Of a stretch of 64,000 nt of DNA, positions 33,991-42,573 are shown piece by piece (the first letter of the stretch is position 1; each line of letters starts with the position of its first letter). Source of the stretch: Cyclobacteriaceae bacterium (GTDB lineage: Bacteria > Bacteroidota > Bacteroidia > Cytophagales > Cyclobacteriaceae); NCBI GenBank assembly GCA_020436165.1, contig JAGQYI010000029.1, positions 1 to 64,000 on the forward strand. Direction: 5' to 3'. The notes below the pieces were generated by a model that saw only the letters and a list, made by a program, of their open reading frames with translations, was not told where the DNA came from and searched no databases. A program made the position numbers and the translations under genes.

Positions 33991-36970
33991 ATACATCTTC
34001 TGGAGTAATTGGTCACAGCCATACAAGGGATTAGCCAATCTCTTGTTCGTTGTACTTATATTGTTAATTTTATCTATGCTGGGGCTGCTTTTCCTTGGCC
34101 CTGAAGGATTAATCGGATGGCATACCTTTAGCCAGCGTATTCCTGTCGATATAATTACTCAGTCTGTAGATGTTGGCCCTTTTGTATTCCCATTCCCTGA
34201 ACAGTTGTTCGTGATCAAGGAGTTTGTTTCCGGAGCTAGTATGCCGGATTTTAGCTGGGCGCCAACCACAAATCTTGTTGTTATTTTTGCTTCTCTTTCC
34301 CTGTTTATCTCATTGATCACTTATTTTAACCGATGGGGATTTCTAGTTTTTGCGAGCTTGATTTTTTCTTTCATTATTTTTCTTCATCCCGAAATGCTTC
34401 AAGTGGCAAGCATGGGAGACAAATGGCTTTTAGCCATTATTTTCTTTTTGTACACCGGGCCGGCCTATTACTTTCAATCATTTAATAACGAAGCGCCATT
34501 TGCTTTTAGGTTAGTTGTATTTGGGGCAATAAGTGCATTAATTCTAATAATGGCTGCCACACAATCGCATGTAATGGCTCCTCTTCATGCTTTGATGGGC
34601 TATGGCATTTTAGCTCCTTACATGGTTGTACTTCTTTTTGTGCTTATGGTAGGGCATGAGGTTGTCAATGGTTTTTTAATTGGTATTGCAGGTTCCAAAG
34701 ATCAGGAAGGCAATAATCGTATAAAGCACTTTCTCATATTAACTGTTATTTACCTGGTTAACGTACTGATGTCTTATCTGGAGGTAACTCATGTGATCGA
34801 CTGGGGATTTATTACGCTTAATCCCTTTGTGCTACTGGCAGTTGCAGGCCTTTTTGGTGTATGGGGCATAAGCAAGCGGTTTGTTTTGTACCAGAAAGTG
34901 GCAGATGATCAAAAGGTATGGGTATTGCTCTATTTGGTGGTAGCGGTATTGTCATTCGGAACAATAAACTATCTGATGCTTACACTGGAAGATCCTATGT
35001 TAAAGATCATTAGTGACTTCATTATCTTCTCTCAGCTTTCAATGGGCTTTGCCTTTCTGATTTACATACTTTACAACTTTATACCTGTAATTGAAAAGGG
35101 GTATGCAATGAAGGATATTATGTACAAACCACAGAACCTGCCTCATATGACCTATCGGCTGGTTGGAATGGTGATCCTGACTGCTTTAGTGCTTATGAGA
35201 GATATAAAATACCCGATTTGGTACTCAATGGGCGGTTTTTACAATTCCATAGCCGACTATTTTTATCATATTGAAGATAACGAAACAGCAGGTATTTTTT
35301 ATGAAAAGGGCTCGGATCTGAGTCTTAACAATCACAAGAGTAATTATATGCTGGGTATGATGAATATTGATAGCGATCATGACCTGGCAATAAAGAAATT
35401 TAAGAAAGCTGCAAGCCGTGTACCTACTGCTCAGGCATTTGTAAATGAGGCCAATCTGCAATCCGATGACGGGAGGTATTTTGATGCACTTTTTACACTT
35501 CAGAAAGGGAAAGAAAAGTTTGGTGAGTCAGTAGAGATTCAAAACAACCTGGGATTGCAGTTTAGCAAGGCTAATTTGCTGGATTCGGCCTGGTATTATT
35601 TCGATGAGGCTATTCGCTCTTCTGATGAAGCGAGAAATAATGCGTTGGCTTTTGTTCTGGAGCATAATTTTACGGTTAGTCCAGCCGATTCAGCTACTTT
35701 GTTTACAGACCTTAACCCTGTTGGTCAGGCGAATGCTTCTGCTTTGGGTTGGCGCCCTTCAACCTTGAGTAACATGAGTGGTGACAACATGATCAGTTCC
35801 ACTTTGCTTAATAACCTGCTTTTAAATAAGCTGCCTCTTACATCAGATGCCATGCTCGATCAAATTCGTATGGTGGTTGATAGTACTAAAAATCCTACAC
35901 TTTCTGAGGAGCTAAACTATGAGCTGGCACTTTACGAAATGAGGAATGAGCGCATTTCAGAAGCATTAGTAAGGTTGCAAAAGCTGGTATCCCTTGCCAA
36001 CGACAAGCAGGGGATTTATTACGAAGCAATGGGGTTGATTAATCTGAAACACAGGAGCTATAATGAGGCTTCCAACTTTTTTTACCTTGCCGGCCAGGCA
36101 GGTAACACGACCATTGACCAACAACTGGCAGTTGCCCAAACGGAATCGGGTTATTTTGAGGATGCTATTAGCACCTGGTCGAGACTCTCGGAAAGTGGCA
36201 GCGATGATATGAAACTGCGTGCTGGTATAATGAAGCAGGTGTTGCAATCGATCGTAAATCCCAATGATACGATCTCAGGAAATGATTTGAGCCTTTACCT
36301 GAAAGCACGCTACCAGCGCCTTTGGGTGGATGAGTACTCTGTTAAATCCACTTTTGACAGAATAAGTGACAAAAGCCTGAAGAACCAGCTGGCGCTGGAC
36401 TTAACTACTTATTATTTTGAAGCAGGTAATCTGGAGGCTACCAAATTGTTTTATGAAACAATTGACCCTGAAATTGATAATGAAATTATTTTACGGCCGC
36501 TTATGTATTTAAATATCAGGCTGGCGTATGCAGGGTTAATACCCGATCTCAACAAGCAACTGGATTTGTTTAAGCAGGTTGGTTTTACGTTTGGCCCAGA
36601 TGAATACCTTCAAAAGGTATTTTATGAAACAAATCGACAGGATATTCCGGATGACATAGCACAAAAACTGGCAACAGATAACCCATACTTTGTTGAAGGA
36701 GTAGTTTGGGCAGCATCCCATTTTGAAAACGATGCGGATCCTTACCGTTCGTACAATATTGTTCAGGAAGCATTGGATAAAAACCCGGACAGCCGACTTT
36801 TGCTGGAAGAGTATGTGCTTCGTGCCATTGATTTAGGTCTGGAAGATTACGCTGAGCAGTCGTTGGTGCATTATCGTGAGTTATATCCGGGTACGCAATA
36901 CAATACATTCATGCGAAAGGTAGAGGCGCGCAAAGCAGCCTTTAACGAAAAGCTGGAAGAAGAATCCTAA
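33983..36970 (+). CDS. Large polytopic membrane protein with C-terminal TPR-like repeats
   Basis: This 995-residue protein has an N-terminal half with about ten hydrophobic segments (residues 18-420, starting LLFVVLILLILSMLGLLF) and a soluble C-terminal half (about 430-990) of helical repeats of tetratricopeptide type (FYEKGSDLSLNNHKSNYMLGM, AWYYFDEAIRSSDEARNNAL). No enzymatic motif is evident. It is probably an inner-membrane scaffold. Its start overlaps the end of gatC by 8 bases, but a functional link to tRNA amidation is not implied. I do not recognise a named family. Confidence 0.7.
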   Translation: MNKYIFWSNWSQPYKGLANLLFVVLILLILSMLGLLFLGPEGLIGWHTFSQRIPVDIITQSVDVGPFVFPFPEQLFVIKEFVSGASMPDFSWAPTTNLVVIFASLSLFISLITYFNRWGFLVFASLIFSFIIFLHPEMLQVASMGDKWLLAIIFFLYTGPAYYFQSFNNEAPFAFRLVVFGAISALILIMAATQSHVMAPLHALMGYGILAPYMVVLLFVLMVGHEVVNGFLIGIAGSKDQEGNNRIKHFLILTVIYLVNVLMSYLEVTHVIDWGFITLNPFVLLAVAGLFGVWGISKRFVLYQKVADDQKVWVLLYLVVAVLSFGTINYLMLTLEDPMLKIISDFIIFSQLSMGFAFLIYILYNFIPVIEKGYAMKDIMYKPQNLPHMTYRLVGMVILTALVLMRDIKYPIWYSMGGFYNSIADYFYHIEDNETAGIFYEKGSDLSLNNHKSNYMLGMMNIDSDHDLAIKKFKKAASRVPTAQAFVNEANLQSDDGRYFDALFTLQKGKEKFGESVEIQNNLGLQFSKANLLDSAWYYFDEAIRSSDEARNNALAFVLEHNFTVSPADSATLFTDLNPVGQANASALGWRPSTLSNMSGDNMISSTLLNNLLLNKLPLTSDAMLDQIRMVVDSTKNPTLSEELNYELALYEMRNERISEALVRLQKLVSLANDKQGIYYEAMGLINLKHRSYNEASNFFYLAGQAGNTTIDQQLAVAQTESGYFEDAISTWSRLSESGSDDMKLRAGIMKQVLQSIVNPNDTISGNDLSLYLKARYQRLWVDEYSVKSTFDRISDKSLKNQLALDLTTYYFEAGNLEATKLFYETIDPEIDNEIILRPLMYLNIRLAYAGLIPDLNKQLDLFKQVGFTFGPDEYLQKVFYETNRQDIPDDIAQKLATDNPYFVEGVVWAASHFENDADPYRSYNIVQEALDKNPDSRLLLEEYVLRAIDLGLEDYAEQSLVHYRELYPGTQYNTFMRKVEARKAAFNEKLEEES

Positions 36971-37066
36971 ACCGTTTGTGTATTGGAAGTACATTTAAAA
37001 TAATATTCGTGAAACATTTTTAAGTAGTTCTTTGTATAAACTAAAATCTTTCCCAATTTGCCTGTT

Positions 37067-37780
37067 ATGAAGGAGATAATAAGAATGACGGACATTACAC
37101 GCATCTATCAAATGGGTGCGGAAACTGTTCGGGCACTACAAGGTGTAAGTATCCATATCAATCAAGGTGAGTATGTAGCTTTTATGGGGCCGTCAGGGTC
37201 AGGTAAATCTACTTTGATGAATATGATAGGTTGTTTGGATACACCTACCGGTGGCACGTATGTGCTGAATGGAAATGATGTTAGTCACCTGACAGAGAAT
37301 GAGCTTGCAGAGATTAGAAATAAAGAAATCGGTTTTGTATTCCAGACATTCAACCTTCTTCCCCGTGCTTCATCTTTAGAAAATGTGGCATTGCCGTTGA
37401 TTTATGCCGGTTATGGAAGGTCGGAACGCGAAGAGATGGCCTACCAGGCATTGGAGAATGTTGGACTAGGCGACAGAGCGCTTCACAAGCCTAATGAGCT
37501 TTCAGGTGGTCAGCGTCAAAGGGTAGCCATTGCCAGAGCCCTGGTAAATAACCCCAGTATCATTCTTGCCGATGAACCTACCGGTAACCTCGATACCAAA
37601 ACCTCATACGATATTATGGACTTGTTCCAAAAGCTTCATGATGAAGGCAATAGCATAATCATGGTAACGCATGAAGACGACATAGCCCATTATGCGCATA
37701 GAATCGTGCATTTGAGAGATGGTTTGATAGAAACGGATAGCCCTAACATGAACGTACGAAGAGCAAAAGTTACAACCTAA
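37067..37780 (+). CDS. LolD/MacB-type ABC transporter ATP-binding protein
   Basis: I chose ATG 37067 over the TTG at 37058, giving 237 residues. Motifs are GPSGSGKST (about 40-48), Q-loop FQTFNLLP, signature LSGGQRQR (about 139-146), Walker [13 protein letters not shown] and H-loop VTHEDD. The pattern DEPTGNLDT with IIMVTHE is typical of the LolD/MacB/FtsE clade, which powers lipoprotein release or macrolide/peptide export. No permease gene is adjacent, so the partner must be elsewhere. The corrinoid adenosyltransferase gene follows after 13 bases. Confidence 0.88.
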   Translation: MKEIIRMTDITRIYQMGAETVRALQGVSIHINQGEYVAFMGPSGSGKSTLMNMIGCLDTPTGGTYVLNGNDVSHLTENELAEIRNKEIGFVFQTFNLLPRASSLENVALPLIYAGYGRSEREEMAYQALENVGLGDRALHKPNELSGGQRQRVAIARALVNNPSIILADEPTGNLDTKTSYDIMDLFQKLHDEGNSIIMVTHEDDIAHYAHRIVHLRDGLIETDSPNMNVRRAKVTT

Positions 37781-37793
37781 GCCAACTTCGTTA

Positions 37794-38342
37794 ATGAAAA
37801 TATATACAAAAACAGGAGATAAAGGGCAAACCTCTTTATTGGGTGGTACCCGCGTAAGTAAATCCGATGACCGCATTGAAGCCTACGGAACAATTGATGA
37901 GCTGAACTCATATATTGGGCTTATTCGCGATACACAAACCGATTCGTTAAGAAGAGAGATTTTAAAAGAAATACAGGACCGTTTATTTACCATTGGGTCA
38001 CATCTTGCCTTGGATAAGGAAAGCAAGAAAGACAAACTGCCGGATTTGCACGAAAGTGACGTTGAGCTTCTTGAAAAGCAAATGGATGAAATGGACGAAG
38101 TACTTCCCGAGATGAGGTCGTTTGTTCTTCCTGGTGGGCACGTGCATGTGTCCTATTGCCATATAGCACGTTGTGTATGCCGCAGGGCAGAGCGGCTGAC
38201 TATTCGATTGGCGGAAGCCGCTGATATAGAGCCAATTATTATTCGGTATCTCAACAGATTATCCGATTATCTTTTTGTTTTGGGAAGAAAACTTGCAATG
38301 GAATTAGGCGTTGGGGAGGTTCCTTGGAATGCCCGATTTTAA
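37794..38342 (+). CDS. PduO-type corrinoid adenosyltransferase
   Basis: This 182-residue protein has the PduO/MMAB ATP-binding opening KIYTKTGDKGQTSLLGG (2-18), SDDRIEAYGTIDELNS (23-38) and the later RCVCRRAERL with NRLSDYLFVLGRK near the end. It transfers the adenosyl group of ATP to cob(I)alamin, giving coenzyme B12. The neighbouring gene on the same strand is an ABC ATPase, but no other cobalamin gene is visible. No B12 riboswitch lies upstream. Confidence 0.92.
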   Translation: MKIYTKTGDKGQTSLLGGTRVSKSDDRIEAYGTIDELNSYIGLIRDTQTDSLRREILKEIQDRLFTIGSHLALDKESKKDKLPDLHESDVELLEKQMDEMDEVLPEMRSFVLPGGHVHVSYCHIARCVCRRAERLTIRLAEAADIEPIIIRYLNRLSDYLFVLGRKLAMELGVGEVPWNARF

Positions 38343-38365
38343 TAGGATAAAATGGCTTTTTAAGC

Positions 38366-38373
38366 TATTTTTG
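38366..38373 (+). promoter_or_regulatory. Bacteroidota -7 promoter box (ilvE)
   Basis: TATTTTTG is a perfect -7 box, 25 bases before the ilvE ATG. Confidence 0.45.
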
Positions 38374-38398
38374 TTACGTAATTCATACTCCTACAGCC

Positions 38399-39460
38399 AT
38401 GCAAGATACACTTCAGTTAACAATACATAAAGCTCCACATTCACGCATAAAAGAACTCGATTACAACAACATAAAATTTGCCAGACAATACTCAGACCAT
38501 ATGCTGCTGGCAGACTACAAAGGAGGAGAGTGGAAGAATCTTAGAATTGAACCTTACGGAAACATTAGTTTAAGCCCTGCAAATCCAGCTATTCATTACG
38601 GACAGTCCATTTTTGAAGGATTAAAGGCCTATAAACACGATGACGGAAAGATTTCCATCTTTCGTCCGCAAGCTAATTTCGAACGTATGAATATCTCGGC
38701 TGAGCGAATGGTAATGCCTGCTATACCCGAAGAAATATTTATGGATGGAATGCGGGAATTACTTAAAGTTGACAGCCAGTGGGTTCCCAATGTAGAGGGT
38801 ACTGCTTTGTACATTCGTCCTTTTATGTTCGCTATTGATGAGTTTATTGGTGTGCGTCCTTCGGACGATTTCACTTTTATGATAATAACAAGTCCTGTGG
38901 GGGCCTATTATGCCAAGCCCGTGAAGGTACGCGTTGAAACGCATTACACGCGTGCAGTTAAAGGCGGAACCGGTTATGCTAAAACTGCCGGTAATTATGC
39001 GGCATCGCTTTATCCGGCCAAGCTGGCGCATAAAGACGGATATGATCAATTGATATGGACTGATGGCCAGGAGCATAAATACGTTGAGGAATCTGGTACA
39101 ATGAACATTATGTTTGTTATTGGAGATACCTTAGTGACGGCTCCAACAGGTGATACCATTCTTAATGGAATTACCCGTGATAGTGTGCTTACTCTAGCTC
39201 GCGATTGGGGAATGAATGTTGAAGTAAGACCTCTTACCGTTGACGAACTTATTGATGCTGCCAAAACCGGAAAGCTTAAAGAAGCCTTTGGTGCCGGAAC
39301 TGCTGCAACCATCGCTCATGTAGATACCATTGCACATGAAGGTATTGACTATAAGTTGGATCAGAGCGGATGGGAGTTTTCTGAAAAAGTGCTAAAAGCA
39401 TTGAACGATATTAGATTGGGCAGGGTAGAAGATAAATTTGGCTGGAATTATTTGATATAA
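38399..39460 (+). CDS. ilvE: Branched-chain amino acid aminotransferase
   Basis: This 353-residue fold-IV PLP enzyme of the larger BCAT type has the GQSIFEGLKAY block (68-78), the PLP lysine at K195 in YAKTAGNYAAS, and YVEESGTMNIMF. It interconverts branched-chain 2-oxo acids and valine, leucine and isoleucine in the cytoplasm. The length and motifs match the eukaryote-like bacterial BCATs. A small membrane protein gene follows 18 bases later and a terminator after that. Confidence 0.93.
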   Translation: MQDTLQLTIHKAPHSRIKELDYNNIKFARQYSDHMLLADYKGGEWKNLRIEPYGNISLSPANPAIHYGQSIFEGLKAYKHDDGKISIFRPQANFERMNISAERMVMPAIPEEIFMDGMRELLKVDSQWVPNVEGTALYIRPFMFAIDEFIGVRPSDDFTFMIITSPVGAYYAKPVKVRVETHYTRAVKGGTGYAKTAGNYAASLYPAKLAHKDGYDQLIWTDGQEHKYVEESGTMNIMFVIGDTLVTAPTGDTILNGITRDSVLTLARDWGMNVEVRPLTVDELIDAAKTGKLKEAFGAGTAATIAHVDTIAHEGIDYKLDQSGWEFSEKVLKALNDIRLGRVEDKFGWNYLI

Positions 39461-39478
39461 TATAAAAGTTAACCTGAT

Positions 39479-39694
39479 ATGAAGAAAAATCAATTACAAG
39501 CAATTATCTACGTTCTAATTGGCGCCTTTTTTATTTACTGGGCGCAAACACATTCACCTAAAGCAGGTCTTGGTAAGGTAATCGGTAACGAACTTTCAGG
39601 TTCATACACCATGAGCGAAACCTGGTATTACATTACTCTCTTTGCCGGTATTGCAATAGGAATAATTGGAATTATAAGATTTTTCAGAAAGTAA
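39479..39694 (+). CDS. Small two-segment membrane protein, DUF3185-like
   Basis: This 71-residue protein has two hydrophobic segments (about 8-22 and 48-68) separated by a loop containing GNELSGSYTMSETWYY. This pattern resembles DUF3185-type small membrane proteins of unknown function. It lies 18 bases after ilvE and ahead of a terminator, so it may be the second gene of that transcript. The family match is tentative. Confidence 0.55.
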   Translation: MKKNQLQAIIYVLIGAFFIYWAQTHSPKAGLGKVIGNELSGSYTMSETWYYITLFAGIAIGIIGIIRFFRK

Positions 39695-39721
39695 TTCAGG
39701 TTTGTTAATCATTAAAAATTT

Positions 39722-39752
39722 GGTCGCATGGGTTTTCTCAGCGACCTTTTTG
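39722..39752 (+). terminator. Rho-independent terminator after ilvE and the small membrane protein
   Basis: Stem GGTCGC (39722-39727) pairs with GCGACC (39741-39746) and is followed by TTTTTG. Confidence 0.7.
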
Positions 39753-39768
39753 TTTAGTTTTACTTTTA

Positions 39769-40641
39769 ATGACTAAAGTACTTTCATACATTTTTATTGC
39801 ACCTTTTATCTACCTGATATCCATTTTACCTTTCTGGATATTATACCTAATGTCCGATATCTGGTATTTCTTTGGGTATAAGCTTTTTGGGTATCGTGTT
39901 AGCCTAGTGCGTAAAAATTTAAAACTCACATTTCCGGATAAGAGAACTGTCGAAATTGACGAAATAATCAGGAAGTTTTATCGAAATTTCTTTGATCTCG
40001 TTTTTGAGACACTGAAAGTACTAACCATCTCCCAAAAGCAAGTAGTAAGACGTGTTGAATTAGGCGATATGAAAGCGCTTGAAAATTACAGGGATAAGGG
40101 ACAGTCGGTAATAATATCCATGGGTCACTTTGGTAACTGGGAGCTGGGAGCCGCCAGATTTGAATTAGCAGACTATCCACAACTAATGGCAGTTTACAAA
40201 CCATTATCTGACCCGTTTTTTAATAGCCTCATGTCGCGCATACGCACCCGTTTTGGGGGCGATGTATATGCCATGGATGATACGTTGGACAGAATGAGGG
40301 AAGACAGGCACAAATTAACAGCTGTAGCACTATTGGCCGATCAAAACCCTTCTTCGCATAATGCCTATTGGTACCAGTTACTTGGGCGCAAAACTCCTGT
40401 TTTTACTGGTGTGGAGCTACTTGCAAGGCGCTTCAACTACCCGGTTATTTATTTGCGGGTGAATCGCCTAAAAAGAGGCCGCTACCAGCTCAATTGTGAA
40501 GTATTATCTGATGCCCCAACAGAAACAGGCAAGTACAAAATTACCCATGAATACATTCACAGAATAGAAAGAGATATAAGGTCAAGGCCAGAAGAATGGC
40601 TATGGACACACAACCGGTGGAAACGGAAACCAGATAATTAA
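39769..40641 (+). CDS. LpxL/HtrB-like lysophospholipid acyltransferase
   Basis: This 290-residue acyltransferase of the lipid A secondary acyltransferase family has a hydrophobic N-terminus (about 5-45), the catalytic motif H120-FGNW-E125, a DQNPS block (about 186-190) and the C-terminal PEEWLWTHNRWK. It should add an acyl chain to lipid A, or to another lipid acceptor, on the inner leaflet. Its end overlaps the convergent DUF4440-like gene by 4 bases. Which lipid A position it acylates is unknown. Confidence 0.85.
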   Translation: MTKVLSYIFIAPFIYLISILPFWILYLMSDIWYFFGYKLFGYRVSLVRKNLKLTFPDKRTVEIDEIIRKFYRNFFDLVFETLKVLTISQKQVVRRVELGDMKALENYRDKGQSVIISMGHFGNWELGAARFELADYPQLMAVYKPLSDPFFNSLMSRIRTRFGGDVYAMDDTLDRMREDRHKLTAVALLADQNPSSHNAYWYQLLGRKTPVFTGVELLARRFNYPVIYLRVNRLKRGRYQLNCEVLSDAPTETGKYKITHEYIHRIERDIRSRPEEWLWTHNRWKRKPDN

Positions 40642-41057
40642 TTGCTTGAGTGATCTGCCACAATCACCCAGTCATCATCAATTCTTCGCCAGAGCAGGCT
40701 AAAGTATCCGGTATCTTCGTTTTCTCTTTCCAAATGATATTGCCCAACCACAAAACACACATCTTCACCGATCATTTCCATTGATAAAATAGTAAATGAG
40801 AGCGTTCCCATTTCTTCTTTAGTAGGATAGCCAACTTTGTAGCGCTCTAAAGTGCGTTCAAAGCCATAGGTTATTCCTGAGCCACCAATAAATTTTAAGG
40901 AATCGGACTGCCAGTAAGCTGCCTTCATGTAGCAATTTAAATTGCCTTTGTTCCAGCATTCAACCTGCTTATCCATTTTTTCCTTAATGATCCCTTTGGG
41001 ATCATCGCTCCGGTACGTTCCAACCAATAGTAATAAACTTAACAATAGCTTTGCCAT
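40638..41057 (-). CDS. DUF4440/SnoaL-like exported protein
   Basis: This 139-residue protein has an N-terminal hydrophobic signal (about 1-14) and then an NTF2-like fold typical of DUF4440 (EKMDKQVECWNKGNLNCYM ... TGYFSLLWRRIDDDWVIVADHSS). The DDWVIVADH ending is the family's C-terminal strand. These proteins are periplasmic or secreted, with no defined activity. It is monocistronic and convergent with the LpxL-like gene. Confidence 0.75.
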   Translation of the reverse strand: MAKLLLSLLLLVGTYRSDDPKGIIKEKMDKQVECWNKGNLNCYMKAAYWQSDSLKFIGGSGITYGFERTLERYKVGYPTKEEMGTLSFTILSMEMIGEDVCFVVGQYHLERENEDTGYFSLLWRRIDDDWVIVADHSSN

Positions 41058-41098
41058 AGCGTGGGGTATCTAAGGTTTCTAATGTAAATTTAACATTT

Positions 41099-41686
41099 AT
41101 GAACTATCTCGCACATATCTATCTTTCAGGAGAGGATCATGAGGTCTTAATTGGCAATTTTATAGCAGATGCCGTGAAAGGAAGCGACTGGCAGCGGTAC
41201 TCCAAAGGAATTCAGGATGGTATTCATTTGCACAGGTCCATTGATCATTTTACGGATACACATGAAATTGTTAAAGCTAGTAAAAGCAAATTGTGGGAAA
41301 GGTACAGGCATTATAACGCTGTGATTGTTGATATTTTCTACGACCATTTTTTAGCCCGAAATTGGGACACTTATCACGAAACCCCCTTGAATGATTATGT
41401 AAAAAGCACCTATAATTTGCTGGAAGAAAACAAGCATATCTTTCCTGAGCGCATCCAGTATTTATTGCACTATATGGTTAAGCACAATTGGCTGTTTAAT
41501 TACAGGTCCATTGAAGGGGTTCAATCCGTTATGAATGGTATGTCAAGAAGAACCTCTTTTAACTCCGGAATGGAAAATTCCACGGAAGAGCTGCTTTTAT
41601 ATTATGATGAGTTTGGGAATGAATTTGAAACATTTTTCCCACTTTTGAAGGAATTTTCCACTTCAATGGTAGCCTCGTTCGAATGA
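41099..41686 (+). CDS. acpH: Acyl carrier protein phosphodiesterase
   Basis: This 195-residue protein matches AcpH: MNYLAHIYLSG at the start, IGNFIADAVKGSD (18-30), HLHRSIDHFTDTH (42-54) with conserved His/Asp ligands, and VDIFYDHFLARNW (about 75-87). It removes the 4-phosphopantetheine group from holo-ACP. It is the first of three genes joined by ATGA overlaps (acpH, a small membrane protein, crcB). The overlaps suggest translational coupling rather than a shared function. Confidence 0.85.
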   Translation: MNYLAHIYLSGEDHEVLIGNFIADAVKGSDWQRYSKGIQDGIHLHRSIDHFTDTHEIVKASKSKLWERYRHYNAVIVDIFYDHFLARNWDTYHETPLNDYVKSTYNLLEENKHIFPERIQYLLHYMVKHNWLFNYRSIEGVQSVMNGMSRRTSFNSGMENSTEELLLYYDEFGNEFETFFPLLKEFSTSMVASFE

Positions 41687-42120
41687 TTGTATCAAAGCCA
41701 AAACTTAGTGCGCTGTTGGCATTAGGTATCTTTAGTTTCATAAGTATTTCGGTTGGTGCTTATGCACTTAGCATAATTATGGACGATAGGGGACTCTGGT
41801 ATCATTATGTAATAAGCGGTGTTTTTTTATCTGTTGGTCTGGTTTTGTTTATACGTCAGTTGCTGAGCTACAAACTAGTGTCCATTGGAGATAATAAGTT
41901 GAGGGCGGCTTTCCCATTCAAAGGCATTAAAAAGGAGTATTCGTTAGCAGATATTGTTTCGTGGAAGGAAGAGGTTATCAAGACTAAAAATGCATCGTTC
42001 AGACAATTAGAAGTTCAGTTTGATGATTTTTTATTAAAATTGACAATTCAGGAAAACACTCAATATGAGCAAATATTGGGGTACTTAAAAAAGAAAGTGA
42101 GTAAAAAACAAGTAAGATGA
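41683..42120 (+). CDS. Small membrane protein, PH-like, unknown function
   Basis: This 145-residue protein has two hydrophobic segments (about 8-28 and 42-62) and a soluble C-terminal beta-rich part (about 66-140; KLVSIGDNKLRAAFPFKGIKKEY). That part resembles a bacterial PH domain, but this is an inference from pattern only. It overlaps acpH and crcB by 4 bases at each end. Confidence 0.5.
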   Translation: MIVSKPKLSALLALGIFSFISISVGAYALSIIMDDRGLWYHYVISGVFLSVGLVLFIRQLLSYKLVSIGDNKLRAAFPFKGIKKEYSLADIVSWKEEVIKTKNASFRQLEVQFDDFLLKLTIQENTQYEQILGYLKKKVSKKQVR

Positions 42121-42491
42121 GAACACTACTTTTTATTGGTTTAGGAGGGATGCTCGGAAGTATTTCGCGCTATTTAACAGGGCAGTTTTTTACCCGTTTT
42201 TTTACGGATCCAATGCCTGTAGGTACGCTGGTGGTAAATATTCTGGGAACATTTTTGATAGGTATACTTATTGGTATGGGGGAGCGTTTCCGCTGGTTTA
42301 CAGAGCCCTGGCATTTTTTTCTGGCTGTTGGATTTTGCGGTAGCTTTACAACCTATTCAACCTTTGCTTTTGAAAATTATACATTGATAAAAGAAGGGCA
42401 CTTCTTTACCTTGTTTTTATACATAACCATTAGTTTGCTGGCAGGTGTTGTCCTTGCCTGGGGAGGGTACTCATTGAGCAAATGGATATAA
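42117..42491 (+). CDS. crcB: Fluoride efflux channel CrcB/Fluc
   Basis: This 124-residue four-segment membrane protein has the Fluc hallmarks GGMLGSISRYL (10-20), GTLVVNILGTFLIG (38-51) and GFCGSFTTYSTFAFE (73-87). It exports fluoride as a dual-topology dimer. It is the last gene of a three-gene overlapping cluster. No fluoride riboswitch is evident upstream of the cluster. Confidence 0.93.
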   Translation: MRTLLFIGLGGMLGSISRYLTGQFFTRFFTDPMPVGTLVVNILGTFLIGILIGMGERFRWFTEPWHFFLAVGFCGSFTTYSTFAFENYTLIKEGHFFTLFLYITISLLAGVVLAWGGYSLSKWI

Positions 42492-42528
42492 ACTTGTTTT
42501 GATCCAAGAATCACAAATACCTGAAAGA

Positions 42529-42557
42529 AAAAGAGGAGGTCTAAAACCTCCTCTTTT
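42529..42557. terminator. Bidirectional terminator between crcB and the TonB receptor
   Basis: A perfect 12-bp stem AAAAGAGGAGGT (42529-42540) with ACCTCCTCTTTT (42546-42557) separates two convergent genes; runs of A and T flank it on both sides. Confidence 0.85.
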
Positions 42558-42573
42558 GTAATAAATCTAATTA

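Noticed and set aside
41058-41098. Possible fluoride riboswitch controlling crcB
   Set aside because: The gap before acpH is only about 40 bases and shows no crcB-motif pseudoknot; crcB is the third gene of the cluster.
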